A DNA stretch of 64,000 bases, taken from positions 22,949,535 through 23,013,534 of the forward strand of contig NC_058503.1 of assembly GCF_020382885.2 (NCBI RefSeq), read 5' to 3'. The DNA comes from Scatophagus argus. Lineage: Eukaryota > Chordata > Actinopteri > Scatophagidae. The position numbers and the translations under genes were made by a program. This document shows positions 11,498 to 28,207 of this stretch, in pieces; positions within the stretch are counted from its first letter, which is position 1; every line of letters begins with the position of its first letter. The notes below the pieces were generated by a model. That model was given only the letters and a program-made list of their open reading frames with translations, searched no databases and was not told the origin of the DNA.

Positions 11498-12542
11498 ATG
11501 TTTTTAATTGTGGTGTGCATCCAGCTCGTCGTCCAAGGTAATTATTAAACATTAACAGTTGAGGTTTTAGCTACCGTTAGCCTAATGTAGCCGACCAACA
11601 GTATGAGGCAACACCCATTACGTGCTCGGTGTGCTAATAGCTAACAGACGGGCCTGCCCATTAGCCTCAAACGAAATTAAGCCAAACTCGATTTAAAAAT
11701 TCCTGCTTTTAGGGTTTTTTGGTGTCGGGTTGATTTGAATGTGACGTAAAATGTGATCTAATGCTGTGATTGATTCATATTAGGCAGTGTGGTAAAATCG
11801 GCACAGACATAATTCATTAAACACATAATTTCAGTAAAATGTGAATCGTGGGATTAAAGCTACTCTTGCTGTGTGTTCAGGCTCGTCATTACGTTTTGCC
11901 GTTTGGGCCAGACGTTTTGGGCCATTAATGAACAGCATCAGCGTCTTCAAGTCAGCCAAGGAAAGCAGCTTCAGGTTTTTAAAGGATCTGTTGGAAGACC
12001 TTAAATCACTTACACGTCCTGTCTGTCGTTATACATGAAACATGAACGTTACACTCGTGTCAGTTTAAAACTTTAATAATAATAAGCTCTGGTGGTTGTC
12101 ATGTCTAATTTTAATAAAGCAAATAAAGTGACTTTTTTGTCGTGTCTCAAAAAAGGTTCAACTACAACAAAACTTTGTACACTTTAACAGCCTATTAAGA
12201 AGTTTTAGTCGGATGGATGGCTTTAGAAGCTGATGAATTGGATTAAAATGATGCTCAAACAAGAAAATAAACGCATGCAGAAGCATCCAGTTTCTGTAAC
12301 AGCAGGGACGGTTGAACCGATGCAGGAAATTTGATTTTTGCACGTATTCCTGCATAAAGTGTCAAACATTGTGTTCTCATCTGCTGTCCCAGTCCTGTCT
12401 GAGGCGCCACCAGCACCACCTCAGAACGTCCATGTTGACGGGTGGCTGATGACGTGGACTCCAGCTGCCGAGGACAGAGACGTCACCTACACCGTCCAGT
12501 ACAGGTGAGATGGCCTCCTCCTTAGCTCCTCCTTCTCTGCTG

Positions 12543-12613
<71 letters not shown>

Positions 12614-15358
12614 CGTGTTAGAAGCTGTAAAGAATTCTGCACTGACCCAAACCTCTTGTTGTTTCTAGGATTGCAAGCATAAAATGGACAGATGTGCCGA
12701 CCTGCCTCAGAATATCTGCCAATCGGTGTGACGTCCATGTAATCAAAGATAAGTCCATGTTTGGCTGCGTGATGCTGCGAGTTCGGGCGGAGAGGCGAGG
12801 GCTGAACTCTGTCCGGGTCGAGGCCTGCAGCACTCACGGTAAGAAACCGGCAGGGCTGTTCTCCACCGAGTCAGGCTTTTAAGAGCTGAAATATCAAACG
12901 TTTGCTGGTTCCAACTTCTTAAACGTCAGGATTTGTTGCTTTTCTTTTTCTCTCCTGACAGTAAACGAAGAGTGTTTGAATTTTTAACTTGTTATAGGCT
13001 TAATGATTGACAGTGACATGACATGTTGATGTGGTTGTGTCACCCGCAAAAGCACTCATCAAAAATCTTGCGGTATTCACAAGGAAACATCGTATTTATT
13101 TATGTCAGAGGTCGACTGATTTAATATCCACACACTAAAGCATCTCTGTATTTTCTGTACTGGTTCTGTGTGATGGTTAAGATTTGTGGCTGTGGTTCAG
13201 CCCCCCGACAGCTAGGTGGCAGTATTGCAGCCTGTCTCCGGCCTTTTGGCTCTTCTGTTTCAACGTAAAACGGCAGCTGAGACGGGAGGAAGTTAAGCGC
13301 ATGTTTGGCCTGTGAAACACCGTGTTTTGTGTAGATTTTGCTAACACGTCTGCGACATGCCGGGCCGCCATCATTGTGCCACAGCAGTTAAAATCAAAAG
13401 GTGTCACACAGGAAATGACTGATTTCATGACCAGATAACAGTTGCTTTCTATTGAAGGTGGACTGCTGTATTGTACAGTTAGTGCAGTGTGAGTCGGGGT
13501 GTTAACCAGCCTCACCACAGTGTGAACCACACAGCGTGACGTGTCACAGGCTTCAGACGCCCACGGCGAGCTGCCAGGACGTCATCACGCTTCTGCAGAC
13601 TGAACCGAAGCTTCGTGTCTGTGGTCACGTCGCCCATGGAGATCAGTCCTGACTTTGCATGTGTGTGTTGCGCTCTTACAGGTGACTCGTGTATTCCTCA
13701 AGTCAGTCTGACTGCACGGCCGGGCTACCTGACCGTACACCTGAGCAGGAACCACCCGCTGGCTAGGGAATACGGAGACCACGCGAGACACCGGGTTCAC
13801 TACGGCAGGGAGGGAGAGCCGCTGGAGGTGAGACGCGTCCGTCAGCTTCTCGTTTGAGCTTCTTTTAAACCTCCTCTCACGACTTTTGGTTTCTTATCAT
13901 CTGCGGCGCCTTTTCTCTGTTATTTGATCTTATTCATGTTGTTGTTCTCGCTTCCTTTGCCTTCATGTTCTTCCTGCTTCACTCTCATTTTATCTGCCTG
14001 TCTGCTTTTATTTTCCTTCTTGGGTTTGTACTCTGAAACATTGTAAAGGCTTATTCCACATTCTCCCAGTTCATGTCATGGATTTTCTTGAAAAAATGAA
14101 AAATTCCTACCTCGCTGATGGCTTATTTTTCACTGGATTGGGTTGAAACACGTTCAAGAAACACGTTGCAGAAAACTGTGATAAAATTAATAAAACGTAA
14201 AAGTATAATCATCTCTCACCCAAACAAAGAATCTTTGATTTTCAAAAATCTTCACTCTGTATAGTAATAAAATGATTTGATCACATCTAGAAGTTATTTG
14301 GTCCTGCGGTAAAAAAAAAAAAGATGTTATGTGTTGACATGAAGAGTCAACAGGACATGTTGGCCTCACATCACTCTCATGTGTCTCCAGCAGAACTTTA
14401 AAGACGGCGTCTCTTCGCTGTCCATCGAGGGGCTGCAGGAGGGACAGCGTTACTGTGTGAAGGTGCAGTTTCTTAACTTCAGCAACCCCACCGGGCTGCC
14501 CAGGTGCCCCCAGTGTGAGCTCATCCCCAACTCCAGTAAGACTGCGCTTTTATCACCCGCGCTTCTGTTGCTTGTTTTGGCCGCGGTTGTTTGTGAAGAA
14601 ACGATAACGCTGCTCTGTTTTGTGGGTTAGGGTAATGGCGGCTCAGTGATTTGTGGTAGGTTAAAAACGGTGTGTTTCCCAGCAGGTCACTCAGGACAAG
14701 CTGAGATCATCGTCCCTGTGGTGCTCGTCCTCGTTCTGGTTGTCCTGACTCCTGCGATCGCCTACGTCCTCCTCTTCCACTGTGGGAGGTTCAAACGGTG
14801 GCTGCGAAGGACGAGATGCGAGATCCCAGACGTGAGTATCAACGTTAATGAAGATTTGTTTATTTCCTGGAGTCTATTTATCATTTGTTCCATTTCTCAA
14901 AGTTCAGAACAAGCATCCAAAGTTCACATGTAATCACTAAACCAGCTGATTGTTTTTGTCGTTTTCCGTTTTTGGATTGTTGGAGTAGAATCAGATTCCT
15001 TGACATCAGTTAAAATCACGTCTTTTCGCCCCAGCTGTGTTTCATTGATGGTAATCGTTGCACAGTAACACACTGAGATGACTCCTCACATCACATTACA
15101 TCACCATCGTGTGTGAGCAGCTGGTCTCAGATCTGCTCAGCTCACATATTGACAAAAAGACAGTCAGAACACCGTGGCTGCCAACACCTGTAAGCAGGTG
15201 TGCAGGTGACCCCTGCATGTCATCACTCCCAGTGTGCTCATGCTGACTGTTTCTCTGGTCTCCTCTAGCACTTCCTGGTCGTGACTAGGAACCATGAAGT
15301 CCCCAGCTGCCAGCCTGAGGAGCACACTGAGGTCATCTCCTCCGTCACCTTGGCGTAG
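11498..15358 (+). CDS. ifngr2: Interferon gamma receptor 2 (cytokine receptor family B member 6)
   Basis: Signalling chain of the type II interferon receptor; by family it pairs with IFNGR1 and brings in JAK2. Coding exons: 11498-11537, 12393-12504, 12669-12838, 13682-13827, 14391-14535, 14686-14831, 15269-15358. Phases close on the TAG, giving 282 aa, or 281 if the tandem CAG acceptor at 14391/14394 is used at its second site. Exon 1 is a signal peptide (MFLIVVCIQLVVQ). D1 runs from PPAPPQNVHVDGWLMTW to the RVRAERRGL region; D2 from IPQVSLTARPGYLTV to RYCVKVQFLN. The single span is IIVPVVLVLVLVVLTPAIAY. The tail is only about 48 aa; its CEIPDHFLV occupies the position of the human JAK2-binding PPSIPLQIEEYL. 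Human IFNGR2 is longer (337 aa). Adjacent tmem50b, as in human, supports the call. Confidence 0.88.
12546..12612. repeat. (TG)n microsatellite in ifngr2 intron 2
   Basis: A pure TG run of about 33 units lies 40 bases after the donor of the exon ending at 12504 and about 55 bases before the next exon. It therefore fills most of a 164-base intron. Confidence 0.95.
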
Positions 15359-16680
15359 TTCAGGGGAACTGCACCTCCTCTTCGTGGATGAGCCCTGAGG
15401 ACTGAACTCTGCGCCCTGCGGCCCCCCCAAACACAGACTCTCGGCTCAGATGGATTCAGGCTCCGGAAAACGAGTCCAAGTGTAAAAACTCGAGTGCTGG
15501 GAAGAGAAGCTTTCACTCAGGGAGAGAAAATGGAGACATGGAAAGACCTCTCGAGTTAATGCTGGATTCACGTGGATGCAGGCAGACGGACAGCAGACGG
15601 GCTCCCGTTCCCATCGACGAGAGCAGGACGCCAACGCGAGCTGCGGCGGGCAGAGAACGCCAGCAGACCGCAGGAGGGCGGAAGTTAAACTATTTTACGT
15701 TGCAAAACATGTGGAAAACAAGCTCATAGTTTAGTGTTTTCAGTCCAACGTGAAGTGAGCGTTTGGGCGGATTTTCACGTGGGTCTGATTTTAAGTTTGC
15801 AGCAGAATTTCAAGAGAAATCACAAATTGATTTTATCTCGTACTCTTTAGCCTCCATCACCATAGCGACACAACGCCGTCCGTCTGCCTGAATCCCCGTG
15901 AAAGCGGCGTCGTTTTCCCCACGCCTGAGCTGCCGAGACGTTTTCACGCGCTGTCTGAAGCGCACCGTGTCCCGCGGCCTGACGGAGGGACGGTGAGCTG
16001 GATAGTCCGTCTCGTGCTGGTTCCTTTGGATGCTACACTTTTTCATTTTTTTTAAATGTGCTGTTTTCTTTAAATCACAACATTTGAGCTTCTGTAAGCA
16101 TTAATGAACGCGTTCAGCGGCTTTTGACGCGGCCCGAGGTCGAGGCGCCGTCCAACAGGAGACTCCAGTCGCTGAGTCCTGCAGATTTTTTTGAATGGGA
16201 CAAAAGTTTAATCTGAAACTCTTATGAATCAAGGAAAACACGACATGAAGCTTTCACCTGTGTGTGGACTACACGCCAAAGGTTTGGTGTGTTACTGTTT
16301 TGTACTTTCTATGTGCTGATGTCTTGTAATCACGTGGGTCTGAACTGATTAACAATAAATAACGAATGTGAAGACAGTTTTGCGATTGGGGCTCGTAAAC
16401 GAGAGTTTTGTTTTCCAGACGGTTTGTTCTGTCTGAAGGCTGAGTCCTCGGCGAGGGCTGCGAACCCTCGGACGCGTTTCGGGTTTGTCAATACGAAATG
16501 CAGCAAGCGCGACAAACTGAAGCGTACTCACCTGTGCTGCGGCGGGAGGCGGACACGTGCCAGACACGTCTCCAAGCCTGAACTCATACAAGCAAAAGAC
16601 ACGACTTCATTCGCCAGCCAATCGGGTGCAAGCAGTTGCAGACGGTCCAGACTTCTCCAATAAAACACATTTATTTTTCA
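15359..16680 (+). other. ifngr2 3' UTR and convergent poly(A) region
   Basis: There is no coding signal after the ifngr2 stop. Two plus-strand AATAAA signals are seen, at 16354-16359 and 16659-16664. The second lies five bases from a minus-strand AATAAA (16675-16670) that can serve tmem50b. Confidence 0.5.
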
Positions 16681-17968
16681 CTTTTAAGCTCTTGACAAGT
16701 CGGACAAATGATTAAAAATGTAAACCAGAATCCCACTTTCTCAGGTTTTTACGTCTCATTTTTACTCCATGCAAGTCAAAGCTTCAGGGTACACGAGTAT
16801 TTCATGACAATAAAAATGATCCGCTGCACGTCAGTGTGCCATGTTTGATACTGTTGCTACAGCAGCTTTTCTGACTGACACCTCAACACAACATTTGCTC
16901 CTTACTTAAATAGTTAAAATGGCTACCAAAAATAAAATCCAAAGTATACTGAATACTTACATCTCACTTTACAGAAACGAGCTGAACAAGGACAAAGTAC
17001 AAGAGGGTGAGACAGACTATTTAAAAAACATGCTTCATCCTGAGGCAGAACGACAGTGACTAATCTGTCAACAGGAAACAGACCCTGGTACGAGTCAGAC
17101 CCATGAAAAGAAACACTCATCTAAAAGTCATGATAATCCAGTGCATGTGGCCTTTTCTGACATACAAGTATACGACATGAGCAGCTTCAGCACAGGCAGC
17201 AGGACAGCAGGAGGGCCTCAGCCTCTGCCTACTACTGCCTACTTGTTCTCCTATCAATAAGTTAGCTCGTCCCAACACAAATGATGATTTCCCTTTCTGG
17301 TTCACTGCAGTGAGATTACACTCGACTGAATAAATGAACGCCTTAACGCTCGAGCTGAGTGAACCCGCGTCCTGCTTTCCCTCATTTCAAGTACAGACAG
17401 TTTGAAAAGTGTTATCTGGAGAACAGCACAGATACAGTGGGAACGTTTACAAAAGCATTTAAAACGAATACGAACTAAACGAAAATCTTAACTTTCTGTG
17501 TGTGCGTGCGGCTGCTTGTCTTGCCGTCTTTGTGTGGACCTTGTTCTGCTTTAAACCAGCACCGAGAGGACGTCTGGGCCGCTCACAACTACTTCAAAAG
17601 ACTGTTTGTGGTTTATTTTGAACTCATTTTGGCCGAGCGCCGATGCACATATGTAGCCTCATTAATGTCCTGCTACGCTTTTCAAAGTGCACACACACAA
17701 AGTAAACTGGTCGACAGTTTGCGTTTGTCGTGTGTGCATCATCAGCCTGACACACTGACAGAAGTGTTCAGGGTCCGGCTGATACACGTGATGTGCTGAT
17801 ATTATTGAACGGCCTCAGTTTTTGGGTTTGGGTTCAGCTTTGTGTTAGTCATTTAGCTGTGATGGTTAAGGTGAGGGGCTTTTCAATGAGGGTCCTCACA
17901 AAGATAGAAAGACAAGTGTGTGTGTGTGTGTGTGTGTGAGAGATACAGACAGTAGTAAGACAGACCCT
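16670..17968 (-). other. tmem50b 3' untranslated region
   Basis: The minus-strand sequence downstream of the tmem50b stop has no coding signal and ends at an AATAAA at 16675-16670. This gives a 3' UTR of about 1.3 kb. A GT run of about 11 units is at 17917-17938. Confidence 0.5.
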
Positions 17969-23440
<5,472 letters not shown>

Positions 23441-24500
23441 CTTCTTCCTGTTTTTTAACGACTTGTAATATCAGCTTTTAGGTGCATACCGCCACCTCCT
23501 GTACCGGAGTATGTACAACAGTATTTCTCTGCCTTCTTGTATTATTCTTATTTCCTCGCCTTTTAATAAAGGAATGTCCTTTATCTGCGTCATATTAAGG
23601 GATTTTGCTGCTGTGAGCTGGTGCCCAACAGCTAAGTACAAATTATTTATGATATTTTACTATTTAATTCTGAACAAACTTTTAAATTTACAGCAGATCT
23701 TCCCTAATTGACTTCATAGACTGTAAACTGAGAGGAACTACTGCAGTCGGGTCACTCGATTCGTCTCAACTGCTGAAAACCAACAACTTCCACAGTCGTC
23801 TCAGCTGTAAAAACTGATAAATAACCTAATCTTTTGTGATAGTGTGTGATGTAAACTCCCATGCAGTAGACCTCTTGAAATGATTATATAAACGATCCAT
23901 TATTTTGGCACGCAGCTTAAGTTTCCACGGAGAAGCTGGAACTGACTTTTCTCCTTCTTCTTCATTGTTTTCTTGATGCTTTCTGGCAGCTGGAAAACAA
24001 CACAGTGACGCCACACCATCACCACCTTCTGACTGTCTCTTAAAACTACAGTATTGCTTCAGTTATTGTTTAATTTGCTCCTAAATGTTCAGACTGAAGT
24101 CTCATCATATTTTATTTGCTTAACAACAGAGTCTTCATTCCAGCAGCCACCACGTGATTGTGCCGTAAACACTTCCTGTTCGTCTTGACCGAGCTGTTTT
24201 GTGACTCAGACTGATTGTCAGACGAAGGCTGAACTTGTCATTGAGGAAGAGCTCGAGTGTCAGTTGACAGCTGAGATCCACCACAGACGCTTAGAAGCAG
24301 CTTGACTCACCACAGAGGCTTCAGCCTGAGGAGACAAAAACCAGGGAGAAATGGTGTGACTGATCATCAGCGGTGAGTCGTTGAACCTTAACATGTTGTG
24401 CTGTGATTAAACTGTTCGGCTGCTTCCTGGTGTCTCTCAGCCACTTCAGCACAAAACCAGATTCTCTTCATTTCCTGTCATATTCGTGGCTCCGTGTGCC

Positions 24501-25593
24501 ATGAAAAGCAGAGCTGCCGACCCTGTTGGTAAGCGAAACAAAAGCAGGAACATTTGCTCTTGTTGACTGTAAGAGTGACTCAGCAGTTTCCTGTCAGGAA
24601 GCTCGTCGCCGTCTCGTCCTGGTCAGACCTCGAGAGTATCATAAATGGAGGTTTTATGACTGATCGTTGATAATTAGTAAATGTAGTAAAGGGTTTGTGA
24701 AACGCAAAAGCTGAAAGGACTCAATATTTCAGTGGAAGCTTGGTGTTTGTTTACACGTGCAGTTTGTTTACACTGAAAAACGAGTCACACTCCCGGCTCC
24801 TACACTTCCCACAATGCAACTCCACACACTGGAAAAGTTCAACTTAAAAAACAAGTACAAATTGTCCAAAAGGTCTCACTTCCTCCACTGTATCTCACTG
24901 AACTGGTGTCTCCCATTAACTGAAAGGAGATGTGCGACTTGTTACTGTTGTTCCTGCCTGCCTGCTAAACAATGCAGACGTTTAATTTGTGGTCTCCACA
25001 CCCATCATGATACCAGCTGATACCAGGAAGTCGACCGTGGAAACGAGAGTCAGAGGAGTTTGGAGTTTACTGAGAGGACGTGCCAGCAGGAATTCATTTC
25101 AGAAGTCACGGCTGAATATTTCTGTATTATTGAACTGCGAATGTGAACGATCTCGTCTCACGTTGTTCCCTCTCCAGCTTGCAGGTATGTGGCGCAGAAG
25201 ATCCGGGCTGCCGTGAGAGGCGAGCCGCAGCCCGAGAAGCCGAGCGCCACAGCGTGTAGCCAGAGAAAAGGTGGGTCAGGTGCAACTGATTCCAGACCAG
25301 CTGCCCTTAAGCTCAGCACAGGGCTTCCTCGGCTCTCGCTCCTCGGTTCTGACTTGTGGTCTGTTCGTGGCGTGTTAACACATAACGTTTGAACGTATTT
25401 CTGTTCGTTGTTCCTCAGTGAGGTTAGCTGGGGGTGAACTCAAACCAAATGACACCCGCTGGTCCGTCTCTCATCCAGTCTGTGTTTCTGTGCAGCTCGG
25501 AGGGAGGCCGCGATGAGCTCCGAGGAGCCCGTCCTGATTCCCCAGCGGACGGGGGAGGCCGATGTGCCGCGGAGGGAACAGTGTGGATCCTGA
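24501..25593 (+). CDS. Unrecognised three-exon model for a 72-aa protein
   Basis: I do not recognise this protein. Exons: 24441-24528 (ATG at 24501), 25178-25270, 25496-25593 (TGA at 25591). The introns are GT/AG with good tracts and the phases agree (28, 93 and 98 coding bases, 219 in all). The protein starts MKSRAADPVACRYVAQKIRA, has a proline/glutamate-rich middle (RGEPQPEKPSATACSQRK) and ends VPRREQCGS. It is basic, with no membrane span or signal peptide; CRYVAQKIRAAV could be a short helix. A possible non-coding first exon ends at a GTGAGT donor at 24371. An ATTAAA poly(A) signal is at 25948-25953. An alternative acceptor at 25185 would shift the frame and stop early. It could be a real small gene, the last exons of a longer one, or a non-coding RNA. 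Confidence 0.4.
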
Positions 25594-25960
25594 AAGTAAG
25601 CTGAGAGCTGGAGGGCAGAGTGGAGGCTTTCTAAAGAGGACACCAACACAGAAGCTCTCCTCCAGCCTCCACCAGAGCTGTGAGGCTTCGTCATCTTTCC
25701 AAACTACAAATGAAAAATGTTTGGCTTTCAGTTTCCTCCACCAGCTTCCAGCTCTCAGGTTTCTTTCCCACCCGTCGTCCTTCCCGTGAAGACTGCAGTC
25801 CGAGTCGGCAGAGAAAATGAAGGCCTGGTCACAAATTCCCCAGCGGAGGAACCGATTAGTCTGGAAAATATTAGAGTCTGCTGATGAAGCTGCTTCCAAT
25901 CGCACATCATGAGTTCATGCGCATGGTTGTTTACTGTCAAACTTTTCATTAAAAAGAGCT
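25594..25960 (+). other. Probable 3' UTR of the 72-aa gene model
   Basis: There is no coding signal on the plus strand. ATTAAA at 25948-25953, followed by a T/G-rich stretch (ATTATTATTTGTGTTCT), is a plausible polyadenylation site. Confidence 0.3.
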
Positions 25961-26544
25961 GATTATTATTTGTGTTCTCCGAGTCCCTGTGTTTAACATG
26001 TTTCAGAGTGTGACCGACAGATGAGCAGGTAGACAGGTGCAGTCTGCCTGAACATTATCACGCTGTGGTAGCTCAGACTTCACTGCATCCAGGGTCAACA
26101 GTTAATCAGTGATTCACAGAGGTGGCAGATGCTGTGTGTTGAATCGTACAGCAGCTTCAGACTGACACGAGACGCCTGATATGACCTGAAAACACTGTAA
26201 TGTGGAGAGCTGCAGGACGACGAGGGACGGCAGGTACTTCAATGGCTGTGGCCTTGTGGTGGAGCAGGCACCTCCACATGAACAAAGTCTGTCTTTGACC
26301 CGGCATGAGCCGAGACTTCAGCAGCTACAGCACATCACATGACCTCGTTATGGAGCCGTGTTCTGAAGTAACCAACACGTGATAAGATCAAATAATCCTT
26401 AAAATAAGATAATCCTTGATTAGTCCCATAACTGGGAAATTACAAATACATGCTGCTCTGAATTACAGTTAGTTAACACCCCCAGCTGCTTTCATTACAT
26501 ATCACTGACAATCACTTTTAACCTTGCATGTCTTTAACACCATA

Positions 26545-27093
26545 TAGACAAAACACCTGACCTGAGGTCTGACTGCTACACCAACAGGATTTATGGTCAC
26601 ATGGCATTCAAAGTGCGTGTACGCTGGAGTGCAGTTGGTCCCCCTTTGCAGCTCTAACAGCTTCCACTCTTCTGTGAAGGCTTTCCACAACATGTTGGAG
26701 TGTTTCTGTGGGAATTTGTGCCCATTCATGCAGTAGAGCATTTGTGAGGTCACACACTGATGTTGGACCAAAAGGCCTGGCTCACAATCTCCGTTCCAGT
26801 TCATCCCAAAGGTGTTGGATGGGGTTGAGGTCAGGGCTCTGTGTGGGCCAGTCAAGTTCTTCCACACCAAACTCATCCAACCATGTCTTTATGGAGCTTT
26901 GCTTTGTGCACTGGGGCACAGTCATGCTGGAATAGAAAAGGGCCTTCAACAAACTGTTGCCACAAAGTTGGAAGCATAGCATTGTCCAAAATGTCTTGGT
27001 GTGCTGAAGCATTAAGATTTCCCTTCACTGGAAGTCAGGGGCCGAGCCCGAACCCTGAGGAACAGCCCCATGAAGTCTGGATACTTTTGTCTA
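26545..27093 (-). mobile_element. Internally deleted Tc1/mariner element with transposase remnant
   Basis: Short inverted ends TAGACAAAA (26545-26553) and TTTTGTCTA (27085-27093) bound about 550 bases. The minus strand still encodes the C-terminal part of a Tc1 transposase: FGVEELDWPTQSPDLNPIQH, then LWDELERRL. The DDE-region signature SPDLNPI is clear. The N-terminal DNA-binding part is missing and frameshifts break the rest, so it cannot make transposase. A teleost-type non-autonomous copy. Confidence 0.8.
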
Positions 27094-27930
27094 AGGTTGG
27101 TTAAGTTTAGGGCAAAAAGGACCCAAAATGAGTTTCCTCAATTAAAAAGGTTGCAGTGGGACCTGCAGTGCTGTGGTTTGGCTGTGAGCTGCAGAGTTGT
27201 CTTCAGTGAGACACTTCATATGCGTCTGCTTCATCAGCAGAATCCTCGTGTCTCATTAATGTTCAGTTCCTGTAGCCGATTTACAATTCACCAATTTCCA
27301 TTTGAACACATAGACACGTTCTCATCAGAAATTCCCCACGTTCCAGATGGCTGCCTGTTTGTTCTGCCCGTGAATCACCCAAACAGAGACAGATGAGTGA
27401 GGACAGCAGCCAAGCACAGAGACGTCATGGAGGAAACCTCCATCTGCTGCTGCTTAGCCAGGAAACACCGACGGGGAGTTTCTGCTGAAGCCTCACGTTC
27501 GCTTCATCTCACTTTTACCCTGAAATAAAAGGAGCTTGAACAAGTGTGAAGAATGATTAAAAGCGACCAGTTGAGCAGTGCGTTGGGGAGCTTTAGCATC
27601 TCTAGCTAACAGCATATGAAACGGTTACAGCTCAGCTCCAGTGGCCTGCTGTGCTAAACTGGTGTTCAGACATTAATGCATGAGTCCATAATGTCCTGTG
27701 TAACATCAGTGATCAGCACTTTGATTGCCCAGTGAAAGCGAGGTGTGTGGGGACCCGGTCTACACCCTGATGGTGTCTTTATTCTGCAGCCACTACGCCG
27801 TCAAATCACTTCATGATTTTCATGTTGTCACGCTTGTCTGTTGCCAGTTGAGGTGTGAGTTTGAGAGCAGTGTTTTCACACACTCAGAGTACTCAGTCAA
27901 ACATCGCTCATGACGCCACGCGCTCCGCCA

Positions 27931-27986
27931 CACGTCGCCATATGTCACCATACGTCACCATACGTCACCATACGTCACCACACGTC
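27931..27986. repeat. 10-bp tandem array with CRE-like cores
   Basis: The decamer TACGTCACCA repeats with little change about five times (first copies CACGTCGCCA and TATGTCACCA). Each good unit contains TACGTCA, one base off the CREB/ATF palindrome TGACGTCA. Confidence 0.85.
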
Positions 27987-28049
27987 TGCTTGCTGCAGCC
28001 TACACCATCGCTAACGTAGCTTTGAATGCATCTTTGAGGAGATAAAGCG

Positions 28050-28207
28050 CTCTGGTGTCCTGCTCAGGGTTTCTTCCTGTTAAAAGGGACTTCTTCCTTG
28101 TCTCTGTCTGCTTGCTCGGGGGTTCAGGTTCTGGGTTTCTGTGAGGCACCTAGAGACAAATTTGATTGTAAAAGGTGCTATATGAATAAAATTGAACTGA
28201 ACTGAAT
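28050..28207 (+). mobile_element. Retroposon 3' tail
   Basis: The phrase GGTTTCTTCCTGTTAAAAGG, followed by AGGTGCTATATGAATAAAATTGAACTGAA, is a familiar percomorph repeat end. It is related to the tail at 19130-19262. Confidence 0.6.
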
